The position numbers and the translations under genes are program-made. Of a DNA stretch of 5,680 bases, positions 1 to 5,680 are shown in pieces. The notes beneath the pieces are model-generated. The model was not told the origin of the DNA and did no database searches. It saw only the letters and a program-made list of their open reading frames with translations. The DNA lies in the NCBI GenBank assembly GCA_002401495.1, contig NVTG01000096.1, positions 1 to 5,680 on the forward strand, written 5' to 3'. Each line of letters begins with the position of its first letter. Within the stretch, counting starts at the first letter, position 1. The DNA comes from Candidatus Kaiserbacteria bacterium. GTDB lineage: Bacteria > Patescibacteria > Paceibacteria > UBA9973 > UBA2100.

Positions 1-104
1 CGGCAAAGTTAGTCCTGTCGCTTGCGCCCTATGCTAGTGCGCAGAAGGTATTGAGGGAATACAACTTAAGACGGGGGCGGCATGGTCCGGTTTGGTCCCC
101 ATGA

Positions 105-120
105 CGGGTCAAGTGACCCG
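105..120. promoter_or_regulatory. Perfect 7+7 palindrome, possible operator
   Basis: CGGGTCA (105-111) and TGACCCG (114-120) are exact reverse complements around an AG centre. A two-base centre is too tight for a full RNA hairpin, so a dimeric DNA-binding protein site is more natural than a terminator. No regulator can be named from it, and it lies more than 220 bases from the rmuC start, so the gene it might control could be outside the window. Confidence 0.35.
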
Positions 121-135
121 GTTGCAGAACGTGAA

Positions 136-169
136 ACCGAACATCGCCGTCTTTTTGGGGGTGTTCGGT
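136..169. repeat. Inverted repeat / hairpin upstream of rmuC
   Basis: ACCGAACA (136-143) and TGTTCGGT (162-169) are perfect reverse complements separated by 18 bases. In RNA the stem could extend inward by a T144-G161 wobble and a C145-G160 pair. The loop includes a run of five T followed by five G. No T-tract follows the right arm, so a rho-independent terminator is not well supported. GTTCGGT recurs at 280-286, so the left arm has a second possible partner. It could be a leader structure or a protein site. Confidence 0.35.
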
Positions 170-347
170 CGCTGGTTTTGGATCGTATTCCCTTATGATA
201 TTGAAATATATTCGGAATTTTAATCTTCGCCAGTGAAGCCGATTACATTTTTTCCGTGCCCGGATATGGGGTTTGTCTGGTTCGGTTCTGGATTTGATGG
301 AACAAAACAGATACAAAGACTGCAACACGTAATCGAATGGTGGGACA

Positions 348-1883
348 ATGGATCCGATTTCTTTGGCAGCAGGTGCCCTTGGCGCATCTGTTCTGGCACT
401 TGCCTTTAGCATCATGATGGTCAAGCGCATCAAGGATGCCGCCGAGGCCGAGACGGAGTCGCGCACAGCCCTTCTGACATCGCAGCTCGAACACGCCGAA
501 AACACGCGCCGCGATCTTGCGACAGAGGTCGCGCAGATGCGTGAAAAGCTTTCCGAGGCGTCGGAAAAGCGCGCCATTGCCGAAACAACGGCCAACCGGG
601 TGCCGGTGCTTGAAGCCGAGGTGAAAGAGCTTCGCACCGCCCTTGATCAGTGGCGCGAAAAGGGGTCAGAGCTTGAAACTGCGCTTGAGAAAGAGCGCGA
701 GGCCGCCAAGGAAAAGCTTGAGATGCTTGAAGATGCCAAGACCAAGCTGCTTGATAGCTTCAAGGCGTTGTCGTCCGATGCGCTCAAGATCAATAACGAC
801 GAGTTCATGAAGCTCGCGCGTGAAAACTTCTCGCGCCTGCAGGAAGGGGCCAAGGGCGATCTTGAAAAACGCCAGCAGGCGATTGATGGCCTTGTAAAAC
901 CCATCAAGGAGCGTCTTGAGGCCTTTGATACCAAGGTTAATGAACTTGAAAAAAACCGCAAGGAAGCTTACGGCGAGCTGCGTGAGCAGGTCGGGACTTT
1001 GGTACAATCGCAACACAAATTGTCCAAGGAAACCCAGACGCTGAGTTCGGCCCTTCGGTCCAGTTCATCGGTGTCGGGCAAGTGGGGCGAGCTGCAGCTC
1101 AAGCGCATTGTCGAACTTGCCGGGATGCTCAAGCATTGTGACTTTGACGAACAGGTGCATTTCAATACCGACGAAGGCGTTCAGAAACCCGACATGGTCA
1201 TTCACCTGCCGGGTGGCAAGAACATCGTGGTGGATGCCAAGGCCCCGACATCGGCCTATCTTGAGGCGATTGACGAGAAATATGACGATGAACGCCGCGA
1301 AGCATTGATGGCGACCTATGTCACCAATGTGCGCAAGGTGATTACGGAACTTTCGAAAAAGTCCTATTGGAAGTCGGTTGATAGCCCGGAATTTGTTGTG
1401 CTGTTCCTGCCTGGTGAAAGCTTTTTCTCGGCCGCCCTTGAGCGTGACCCGCGTTTGATCGAGGACAGCTTCCGCGATGGGGTGATCTTGGCGACACCCA
1501 CCACGCTTCTGGGCTTGCTCAAGGCGGTGGCGTATGGCTGGCGTCAGGAAGCCCTGGCGGAAAGTGCGCGTGATATCAGTGAAATCGGCCAGCAGCTGTT
1601 TGATCGCCTGGGCACGCTTGCCAAGAATTTCAGTTCCATGGGCAAGTCGCTTGAAAGCACAGTCAAGAATTACAACAAGACACTGGGGACACTCGAAGGA
1701 TCGGTTCTGGTTTCGGCGCGCAAGCTCAAGGAAAAGCATATTGTTGCCGATGACCGCATGATCGAGGAACCAGCCCCGTCGGAAACCCATGTGCGTGACA
1801 TCACCAAGATGGAATTGCTCGCCGGGCCCGAGGATGGCGCAGAAGGTGCCAGTGACGATGCCACGCCTGACGCGCAAGAATAA
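348..1883 (+). CDS. rmuC: RmuC family DNA recombination protein
   Basis: This 511-residue protein is RmuC. Residues about 4-24 form one hydrophobic segment that likely anchors it in the inner membrane. About 30-230 is charged, Glu/Lys/Ala-rich coiled coil. About 235-465 is the RmuC (DUF195) domain, with the conserved SGKWGELQLKR block at 243-253, PD at 281-282 and VVDAK at 294-298, together a PD-(D/E)XK nuclease-type core. SPEFVVLFLPGESFFSAAL begins at 346 and is also family-typical. In E. coli RmuC limits rearrangement at inverted repeats; its biochemical activity is poorly defined. It is slightly longer than the roughly 475-residue E. coli protein, partly through an acidic tail after about 470. 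The chosen ATG keeps the membrane segment; a purine-rich GGTGGGA (339-345) lies just upstream, rather close to the start. It lies upstream of def on the same strand, with 157 bases between. Confidence 0.93.
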   Translation: MDPISLAAGALGASVLALAFSIMMVKRIKDAAEAETESRTALLTSQLEHAENTRRDLATEVAQMREKLSEASEKRAIAETTANRVPVLEAEVKELRTALDQWREKGSELETALEKEREAAKEKLEMLEDAKTKLLDSFKALSSDALKINNDEFMKLARENFSRLQEGAKGDLEKRQQAIDGLVKPIKERLEAFDTKVNELEKNRKEAYGELREQVGTLVQSQHKLSKETQTLSSALRSSSSVSGKWGELQLKRIVELAGMLKHCDFDEQVHFNTDEGVQKPDMVIHLPGGKNIVVDAKAPTSAYLEAIDEKYDDERREALMATYVTNVRKVITELSKKSYWKSVDSPEFVVLFLPGESFFSAALERDPRLIEDSFRDGVILATPTTLLGLLKAVAYGWRQEALAESARDISEIGQQLFDRLGTLAKNFSSMGKSLESTVKNYNKTLGTLEGSVLVSARKLKEKHIVADDRMIEEPAPSETHVRDITKMELLAGPEDGAEGASDDATPDAQE

Positions 1884-1904
1884 CGCGCGGCGTTAAGGCG
1901 GTTT

Positions 1905-1930
1905 TTATGGCGTGGGCATGGCAGCCATAA
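1905..1930. repeat. Inverted repeat between rmuC and def
   Basis: TTATGGC (1905-1911) and GCCATAA (1924-1930) are perfect reverse complements with a 12-base loop. A second partly overlapping pairing is possible between GCGTTA (1890-1895) and TAACGC (1928-1933). The octamer TAACGCGC occurs directly repeated at 1881-1888, on the rmuC stop, and at 1928-1935. No T-run follows on the plus strand, so it is not a standard terminator; it may protect the rmuC mRNA end or be a protein site upstream of the def promoter. Confidence 0.35.
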
Positions 1931-1973
1931 CGCGCAAATCGGGCTGTTTGCTTGACTTGGGCGTGGGGAGACC

Positions 1974-2002
1974 TTATCTCGAAGCGCGAAATTCGCTATA
2001 AT
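1974..2002 (+). promoter_or_regulatory. Sigma70-like promoter of def
   Basis: A perfect TATAAT (1997-2002) lies exactly 17 bases after a weak -35, TTATCT (1974-1979, 3 of 6 matches). Transcription would begin near 2009, giving a leader of about 32 bases to the def ATG. A second possible -35, TTGACT (1953-1958, 5 of 6 matches), lies upstream; its best -10 partner would be TATCTC at 1975-1980 with 16-base spacing, so tandem promoters are conceivable. The -10 and its position are convincing; the exact start site is inferred. Confidence 0.6.
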
Positions 2003-2040
2003 TATATATTGCATCAAGTTCGAAACCGGATCAGAGACCC

Positions 2041-2559
2041 ATGGCCCTGCGTGAAATTCTTATCGTTCCAGACCCGCGCCTGAAAAAGGAATGCGAACCG
2101 GTCGAAGCCGTGAATGATGAGATCAAGACCCTTCTCGATGACATGCTTGAAACCATGTATGCGGCACCGGGCATTGGCCTTGCAGCACCGCAGATCGGGG
2201 TGATGAAGCGCGTGGTGGTCATGGATGTGTCCGATGACAAGGACAAGCCGGAACCGCTCAAACTGATCAATCCGGAAATCATCTGGGAATCTGAAGAAAC
2301 CTCGATCTATCAGGAAGGGTGCCTGTCGATCCCGGAACAATATGCCGATGTCGAACGCCCGGCCGAAGTCGGTATGCGCTATATGGATGAAAACGGCGAA
2401 ACGCACGAGATCGAGGCGGACGGATTGCTTGCGACCTGCATCCAGCACGAGATTGATCATCTGGATGGCGTTTTGTTCACCGATTATCTCAGCGCGCTCA
2501 AGCGCAACATGATCCTGAAGAAAGTCCAGAAGCTGCAGAAAACCAAAAAGTCTGCCTGA
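2041..2559 (+). CDS. def: Peptide deformylase
   Basis: This 172-residue cytoplasmic metalloenzyme removes the formyl group from the N-terminal formyl-methionine of new proteins at the ribosome. All three family motifs are intact: GIGLAAPQ at 44-51, EGCLS at 92-96 and QHEIDH at 135-140. The expected metal ligands are C94, H136 and H140, with E137 as the catalytic base and Q51 in the active site. The N-terminus MALREILIVPDPRL and the length, near 170 residues, are standard, and the start agrees with the promoter 38 bases upstream. The Shine-Dalgarno signal is weak (AGAG at about 2033-2036). The C-terminus is a short Lys-rich helix (KKVQKLQKTKK). It appears to be transcribed on its own, with its own promoter and terminator, rather than together with fmt. 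Confidence 0.97.
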   Translation: MALREILIVPDPRLKKECEPVEAVNDEIKTLLDDMLETMYAAPGIGLAAPQIGVMKRVVVMDVSDDKDKPEPLKLINPEIIWESEETSIYQEGCLSIPEQYADVERPAEVGMRYMDENGETHEIEADGLLATCIQHEIDHLDGVLFTDYLSALKRNMILKKVQKLQKTKKSA

Positions 2560-2584
2560 GACTCTCGATCATTAAACGCATGCG

Positions 2585-2613
2585 AAGGTCCGGTTTTCCG
2601 GCCCTTTTGTTTT
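2585..2613 (+). terminator. Rho-independent terminator after def
   Basis: AAGG-T-CCGG, a TTTT loop, then CCGG-C-CCTT form an eight-pair stem with one internal mismatch (T2589 against C2602), followed by TTGTTTT. It starts 26 bases after the def stop, directly behind a perfect CGCATGCG palindrome (2577-2584). It should end the def transcript and so block read-through towards fmt. Confidence 0.8.
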
Positions 2614-2631
2614 GCTCTGACGCCGACCAAT

Positions 2632-2720
2632 ATCGTCATTCCGGGCGGAGCAGAGCGCAGACCCGGAATCCATAACTTGGTGAGAAGATGGTAGATTCCC
2701 GCCTTCGCGGGAATGACAAT
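2632..2720. repeat. Dispersed palindromic repeat (IPAKAGI / dRS3-like)
   Basis: This is an 89-base element made of two palindromes. The left one is ATTCCGGG (2638-2645) with CCCGGAAT (2662-2669), loop 16. The right one is ATTCCCGC (2695-2702) with GCGGGAAT (2707-2714), loop 4; it fits the ATTCCC-N8-GGGAAT format known from neisserial dRS3 repeats. The ends are also inverted copies: GTCATTCC (2635-2642) against GGAATGAC (2710-2717), extending to 11 positions with one mismatch. Read on the minus strand it gives VIPAKAGI and WIPGLRSAPPGMT, a peptide signature often predicted wrongly as protein in proteobacterial genomes that carry such repeats. It fills the gap between the convergent def and DUF429 genes. 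No transposase is present, so it would be a non-autonomous element; the mobilising enzyme is unknown. Confidence 0.8.
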
Positions 2721-2742
2721 CCGAGCATTCACCCTTTGTTGT

Positions 2743-3747
2743 TCAAGTGCGACGTGGTTTCAGGTCGTTCGGGTTCAGTCCGACCATCCAGCCTTCCCGT
2801 TCCAGAACACGTGGCGCGTTGGGCAGATGTTCAGGGCGGCGGCCTTCGGCAATTTCAATCAAGCCCATCACACCAATCAGCGCGTCAAAGGCATCATCCT
2901 TGCCGTGATCCGGGCCAAAGCCATCCTTGATGTCGGCCCAGACCGCAGGACTGATTTCAATGCCCTTCGTGCTGGCATCTTGGCGGAGTTTGTGCAGGTA
3001 GTTTTTGCGGCTGTCCTGACTTGATTTAGTCAACTCACTTTTGTCAGTAAGCCAGCCATAAATCTCGCCGGGATAGGTTTCAATCAGGGTGACGCCGGGG
3101 GATTTGCTGCAGGCTTCAAGATCGCCGGAAAACGGCCAGATGTTAAATCCATCGGCATATCCCGGCATGATCAGGTGTTTGAGGCCGTGCAACATGCCCT
3201 TGCCGACCTGATTGGCCCCCAATGTCCAGAAGGCGGGACAGGCGGCGTTGCGTGATGGGGCATCTTTGGGATTGGTGGTCCGTTCGCAGCGACGATGCAG
3301 GGCATCGAAGTCTGGCAGGCCCAATGCCGTGATCAGGTGATCACGTTTGACACTGCCATTGGTGCCGGAATTTTGCGGATAGAATGGCCGGGTGTGCCGG
3401 ATTTCATCCGGTGATTCACAAACTTTAAAAAAATCCTGCCAATGATCGTCACCAAGCACGGCAAGAAGGCTTTTAAAGTCTTTGATATTCGCGCCATCAT
3501 ACCACGTATCAAGAAATCCGATGGGCATATCAAGGCCAAGCCAGAGCGCATCGATCTTGCCATGGCTGGCAAGCGATTGGCGAAACTGATGGAGCATCCC
3601 GACCGGCTCGATGGCATGGATGTGCCAACCGGTTTCACGGCGGGTGGCTTTGGCGACCCAGCGGCCCTTGGCCGACAGGCTCCAGTCCGCGTGCCAGATG
3701 TGAGTGACCGGGAATTTGGGCGATTGGGGTAAGGCTTGGCTTGTCAT
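2743..3747 (-). CDS. DUF429 family protein, predicted RNase H-like nuclease
   Basis: This 334-residue protein matches the DUF429 pattern, a family predicted to have an RNase H-like fold; its substrate is unknown. Visible blocks are [12 protein letters not shown] (19-30, acidic D21), [11 protein letters not shown] (70-80, D73), RRCERTTNP (152-160), [18 protein letters not shown] (173-190), IETYPGEIY (222-230, E223) and DDAFDALIG (284-292). D21, D73, E223 and D284/D285 are the likely acidic centre. There is no signal peptide or membrane segment. The frame stays open upstream to 3885, but the ATG at 3747 is chosen because it gives a normal lead of 20 residues to D21 and avoids running into fmt; no strong Shine-Dalgarno sequence supports it. 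It lies opposite to def and fmt. Hand counts over selected lines give about 51% GC against about 65% in fmt, a hint of separate origin. Family call is fairly sure; function is not known. Confidence 0.85.
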   Translation of the reverse strand: MTSQALPQSPKFPVTHIWHADWSLSAKGRWVAKATRRETGWHIHAIEPVGMLHQFRQSLASHGKIDALWLGLDMPIGFLDTWYDGANIKDFKSLLAVLGDDHWQDFFKVCESPDEIRHTRPFYPQNSGTNGSVKRDHLITALGLPDFDALHRRCERTTNPKDAPSRNAACPAFWTLGANQVGKGMLHGLKHLIMPGYADGFNIWPFSGDLEACSKSPGVTLIETYPGEIYGWLTDKSELTKSSQDSRKNYLHKLRQDASTKGIEISPAVWADIKDGFGPDHGKDDAFDALIGVMGLIEIAEGRRPEHLPNAPRVLEREGWMVGLNPNDLKPRRT

Positions 3748-3769
3748 TTGGGCAGGATAACGCCAAATT
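3741..3769 (+). promoter_or_regulatory. Candidate fmt promoter
   Basis: TTGTCA (3741-3746) matches the sigma70 -35 at 5 of 6 positions. At 17 bases it is followed by a poor -10, CAAATT (3764-3769, 3 of 6). The -35 would overlap the first codon of the divergent DUF429 gene. fmt needs a promoter of its own because the gene upstream is on the other strand, but this pairing is only the best I can find in the short spacer. Confidence 0.25.
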
Positions 3770-3804
3770 GCCGCCAGAAGACTCAAAAGATGAATGGGAT
3801 TGAT

Positions 3805-4731
3805 ATGACCAAGCTGCGCATTGCCTTTATGGGAACCCCGGACTTTGCCCTTGTGGCGCTGAAGGATCTGGTTGCAAGCGGGCATGACGTGGTGTGCGTC
3901 TATTCACAGCCGCCGCGTCCGGCGGGGCGCGGGCACAAGGAAACGCCAAGCCCGGTGCATGCCTGGGCGGCCGCGCAGGGGATCGAGGTCCGCCATCCGG
4001 TGTCGCTGAAATCGCCCGAGGAACAGCAGGCCTTTGCCGATCTTGATCTGGATGTTGCGGTGGTCGCGGCCTATGGCCTGATCCTGCCCAAGGCAATTCT
4101 GGATGCGCCAAAACACGGGTGTTTGAACATTCATGCATCCCTTCTGCCGCGCTGGCGTGGCGCGGCGCCGATCCAGCGCGCCATTCTGGCCGGGGATGCG
4201 GCGACCGGAGTCACCATCATGCAGATGGATGTCGGGCTTGATACCGGTGACATGCTGTTGATTGGCGAGCTGCCGATCACGACCGAGACCTATGCCAATG
4301 CCCTGCATGATGATCTGGCGAGACTTGGCGGGGAATTGATTGTCGAGGCGCTTGAAAAGCTGCCCAAGGGGGAGCTAGTTGCCACCAAGCAGCCCGAAGA
4401 GGGTGTGACCTATGCCGCCAAACTTGAACGTGCCGAGGCCAAGCTTGATTTCAATGATGACGCCGCCGCACTTGAGCGGAAAATCCGTGCCTTTACCCCG
4501 TGGCCAGGGGCCTATTTCGAGTTGGGGAAGGAACGCATCAAGGTGCAGGCGGCTGAAGTGATTGATCAGTCCGGCCCGGTGGGTGAGATCCTTGATGACA
4601 AGCTGACGATTGGCTGTGGCGCGGGTGCGCTGCGTCCGACGCGTATTCAGCGCCCGGGCAAATCGGTGATGGATACCGATGCAGTGCTGCGCGGCTATGA
4701 CAAGCTTGCCAAGGGAGTCGTTCTGGGCTGA
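3805..4731 (+). CDS. fmt: Methionyl-tRNA formyltransferase
   Basis: This 308-residue enzyme transfers a formyl group from 10-formyltetrahydrofolate to initiator Met-tRNA in the cytoplasm. The N-terminal formyltransferase domain starts with [12 protein letters not shown] (4-15) and carries the loop [15 protein letters not shown] (38-52), which in this family contacts the tRNA acceptor arm. The catalytic set is N108, H110 (in [17 protein letters not shown]) and D146 (in GLDTGD). The C-terminal tRNA-binding domain begins near 205, with the typical [10 protein letters not shown] at 230-239. Length is close to the usual 310-315. The ATG at 3805 is preferred: it gives the conserved N-terminus and has GGGA (3796-3799) five bases upstream. 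The ATG at 3790, with AGAAG at 3776-3780, is a fair alternative; the open frame back to 3736 would overlap the DUF429 start. It is followed directly by the GNAT gene. Confidence 0.96.
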   Translation: MTKLRIAFMGTPDFALVALKDLVASGHDVVCVYSQPPRPAGRGHKETPSPVHAWAAAQGIEVRHPVSLKSPEEQQAFADLDLDVAVVAAYGLILPKAILDAPKHGCLNIHASLLPRWRGAAPIQRAILAGDAATGVTIMQMDVGLDTGDMLLIGELPITTETYANALHDDLARLGGELIVEALEKLPKGELVATKQPEEGVTYAAKLERAEAKLDFNDDAAALERKIRAFTPWPGAYFELGKERIKVQAAEVIDQSGPVGEILDDKLTIGCGAGALRPTRIQRPGKSVMDTDAVLRGYDKLAKGVVLG

Positions 4732-5273
4732 TGACAAACATTGCAACCCAGACAGTCGGTGATTTGACGATCCGGCCTGCCTTTAACAGCGATGGCGACG
4801 GCATTGCAGATCTGATCGCGCTTGTTTTTGCCGATTATCCGGGCTGTGTGTTTGATCGCGAAGCTGAGTTCCCTGAACTCGACGCGATTGTGGATGATTT
4901 CAAGGCCGATGACGGCCGGATCTGGGTCGCGGTTGATGACCGGGACCGGGTTCTGGGCTGTTTTGGTGTCAAATATGATGCCACCACCCGCGAAGGCGAG
5001 CTTCACAAGGTCTATCTGCATCCCGCGGCACGCGGGCGGGGCATGGCGCAAAAACTGATGGCCAAGGCATTGGCGTGGCTGGGCCAGACCCACCCGGAAT
5101 GCGAAGCGGTGATGCTTTGGACCGATACGCGGTTTGAGGCCGGCCATCGCTTCTATGAAAAATGCGGCTTTGCGCGCACAGGCGAAAGCCGCATTCTGGA
5201 TGATCTTTCCAACTCATCGGAACTACAGTTCCGGTTTGATTTCGTGGCCTATCAGAAAGCCCTGCCCTTCTAG
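4731..5273 (+). CDS. GNAT family N-acetyltransferase
   Basis: This 180-residue single-domain GNAT protein is likely to move an acetyl group from acetyl-CoA to an amine; the acceptor cannot be read from the sequence. The core is ELHKVYLHPAARGRGMAQKL (90-109), with the acetyl-CoA pyrophosphate loop R101-G-R-G104-M-A106, followed by the motif B helix FYEKCGFARTG (141-151), in which Y142 is a candidate general acid. DLTIRPAFNSDGDGIADLI (11-29) is the usual N-terminal strand and helix. Its ATG overlaps the fmt stop as TGATG, so translation is probably coupled to fmt; a purine-rich AAGGGAG (4711-4717) lies rather far upstream, 13 bases off. Linkage to fmt suggests co-expression but does not prove a role in tRNA or protein N-terminus modification. 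No terminator separates it from the convergent gene downstream. Confidence 0.88.
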   Translation: MTNIATQTVGDLTIRPAFNSDGDGIADLIALVFADYPGCVFDREAEFPELDAIVDDFKADDGRIWVAVDDRDRVLGCFGVKYDATTREGELHKVYLHPAARGRGMAQKLMAKALAWLGQTHPECEAVMLWTDTRFEAGHRFYEKCGFARTGESRILDDLSNSSELQFRFDFVAYQKALPF

Positions 5274-5680
5274 GCGCTTGATCGGTCGGCTTCCGTGCGC
5301 TCTTTGGCGCGATCGCGTGCCGCGGCTGCGGTGTCGGTGGTGCCGTCGCTGTTGCGGGTGACCGCACGGGCATCGCGGAAGCCAAGTTCCCATGGCGGGA
5401 CCGGGGTGAATTTTTCCGCCAGAAAGTCAACAAAGGCACGGACCTTTGGCGACAGGTGACGTTTATGGGGATAGACCGCCGAAATCCACGCCTGATCATG
5501 GACATATTCGGTCAGAACCGGGGTCAGACGACCGGTGCGGATATCTTCGTGCACGAGATATTCGGCCAGTCGCGCCATGCCCAGCCCGGCCAGAACCGCC
5601 TCGTGCAGCACGTCGCCGTCATTGGCAGAGAAAGAGCCCTGCGCACGGAAGGACACATGACCATCCGGGGTTTCGAAATG
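5270..5680 (-). CDS. LysR-type transcriptional regulator (C-terminal part)
   Basis: Only the last 136 residues are in the window; the reading frame runs off the right edge at the gene's 5' side, so the DNA-binding helix-turn-helix is not visible. What is seen is the second half of a LysR substrate-binding domain: HFETPDGHVSFRAQGSFSAN, the block AVLAGLGMARLAEYLV, then GRLTPVL, WISAVYPHKRHLSPKVRAFV and PPWE. This AVYP..R.LSPKVRAF(V)DF arrangement is typical of the family. After PPWE the protein carries an additional tail of about 38 polar residues, rich in Asp, Arg, Thr and Ala, which many relatives lack. Such proteins usually bind a small effector and regulate a neighbouring, often divergent gene, which here would lie outside the window. 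The GTG at 5656 is internal and not the start. Confidence 0.9.
   Translation of the reverse strand, partial: HFETPDGHVSFRAQGSFSANDGDVLHEAVLAGLGMARLAEYLVHEDIRTGRLTPVLTEYVHDQAWISAVYPHKRHLSPKVRAFVDFLAEKFTPVPPWELGFRDARAVTRNSDGTTDTAAAARDRAKERTEADRSSA

Larger units (their letters stand above)
1..347. other. Non-coding region upstream of rmuC
   Basis: I see no credible gene here. Plus-strand frames are closed early by stops near 10, 35 and 102. The long minus-strand reading that crosses this stretch is mostly the antisense of rmuC and resembles no family. The region holds two perfect inverted repeats (listed separately) and an AT-rich patch at about 193-226. That patch contains -10-like hexamers (TATGAT at 194-199, TTTAAT at 219-224) but no well-spaced -35. 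It is the likeliest place for the rmuC promoter, which would give a leader of over 110 bases, but this is an inference. Nothing identifies the gene to the left of the window. Confidence 0.6.

Noticed and set aside
29..637. Minus-strand 202-residue open frame upstream of and into rmuC
   Set aside because: Nearly half is the Ser/Arg-rich antisense of the rmuC coiled coil, with no family resemblance and no start signals.
1065..1877. Long minus-strand open frame (270 residues) inside rmuC
   Set aside because: It is antisense to the conserved RmuC domain; its composition (His, Arg, Phe, Gln rich) is that of a shadow frame.
2695..2714. CRISPR repeat or rho-independent terminator
   Set aside because: The palindrome occurs without regularly spaced copies, and no T-run follows on either strand.
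2484..2732. Minus-strand 82-residue reading frame with VIPAKAGI and WIPGLRSAPPGMT
   Set aside because: This peptide signature comes from translating the palindromic repeat; the rest of the frame runs through the def terminator and antisense of def, so it is not a gene.
3736..3804. N-terminal extension of Fmt by 23 residues
   Set aside because: Fmt proteins begin a few residues before FMGTP; the extension would overlap the DUF429 start and lacks family character.
3748..3885. N-terminal extension of the DUF429 protein by 46 residues
   Set aside because: It would overlap the conserved start of fmt by about 80 bases, and the DUF429 homology begins only after the ATG at 3747.
4969..5505. Minus-strand 178-residue open frame across the GNAT and LysR genes
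   Set aside because: It lies out of frame with the well-supported LysR sequence and antisense to GNAT; Pro/Arg/Ser-rich shadow.

Overview
The window looks like a chromosomal segment from an alphaproteobacterium. The protein sequences, moderately high GC and clustering of rmuC, def and fmt would fit a Rhodospirillales or Thalassospira-like genome. That assignment is an impression from sequence style and was not tested by a search. Five genes are complete and one is cut by the right edge.

Layout: positions 1-347 hold no convincing gene but contain two clean inverted repeats. rmuC (348-1883, +) encodes a membrane-anchored, coiled-coil RmuC nuclease-fold protein. A 157-base gap then holds an inverted repeat and a good sigma70-like promoter, followed by def (2041-2559, +), peptide deformylase, with a rho-independent terminator just behind it. 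Next comes an 89-base dispersed palindromic repeat (2632-2720) of the kind that yields spurious 'IPAKAGI...WIPGLR...PPGMT' peptides. A DUF429 (RNase H-fold) gene of unknown function follows on the minus strand (2743-3747). Only 57 bases separate its start from fmt (3805-4731, +), methionyl-tRNA formyltransferase. fmt overlaps by one base a GNAT acetyltransferase gene (4731-5273, +). That gene meets the end of a minus-strand LysR-type regulator (5270 to beyond 5680) in a shared CTAG that supplies both stop codons.

Functionally, def and fmt form the two ends of the formyl-methionine cycle: Fmt formylates initiator Met-tRNA and Def removes the formyl group from the new protein. They are often adjacent in bacteria. 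Here they are pulled apart by a terminator, a repeat element and an opposite-strand gene, so fmt must be transcribed separately. No clearly novel multi-gene system is visible. The points most worth checking are the DUF429/repeat unit between def and fmt, the tight divergent DUF429-fmt spacer, and the paired inverted repeats upstream of rmuC.
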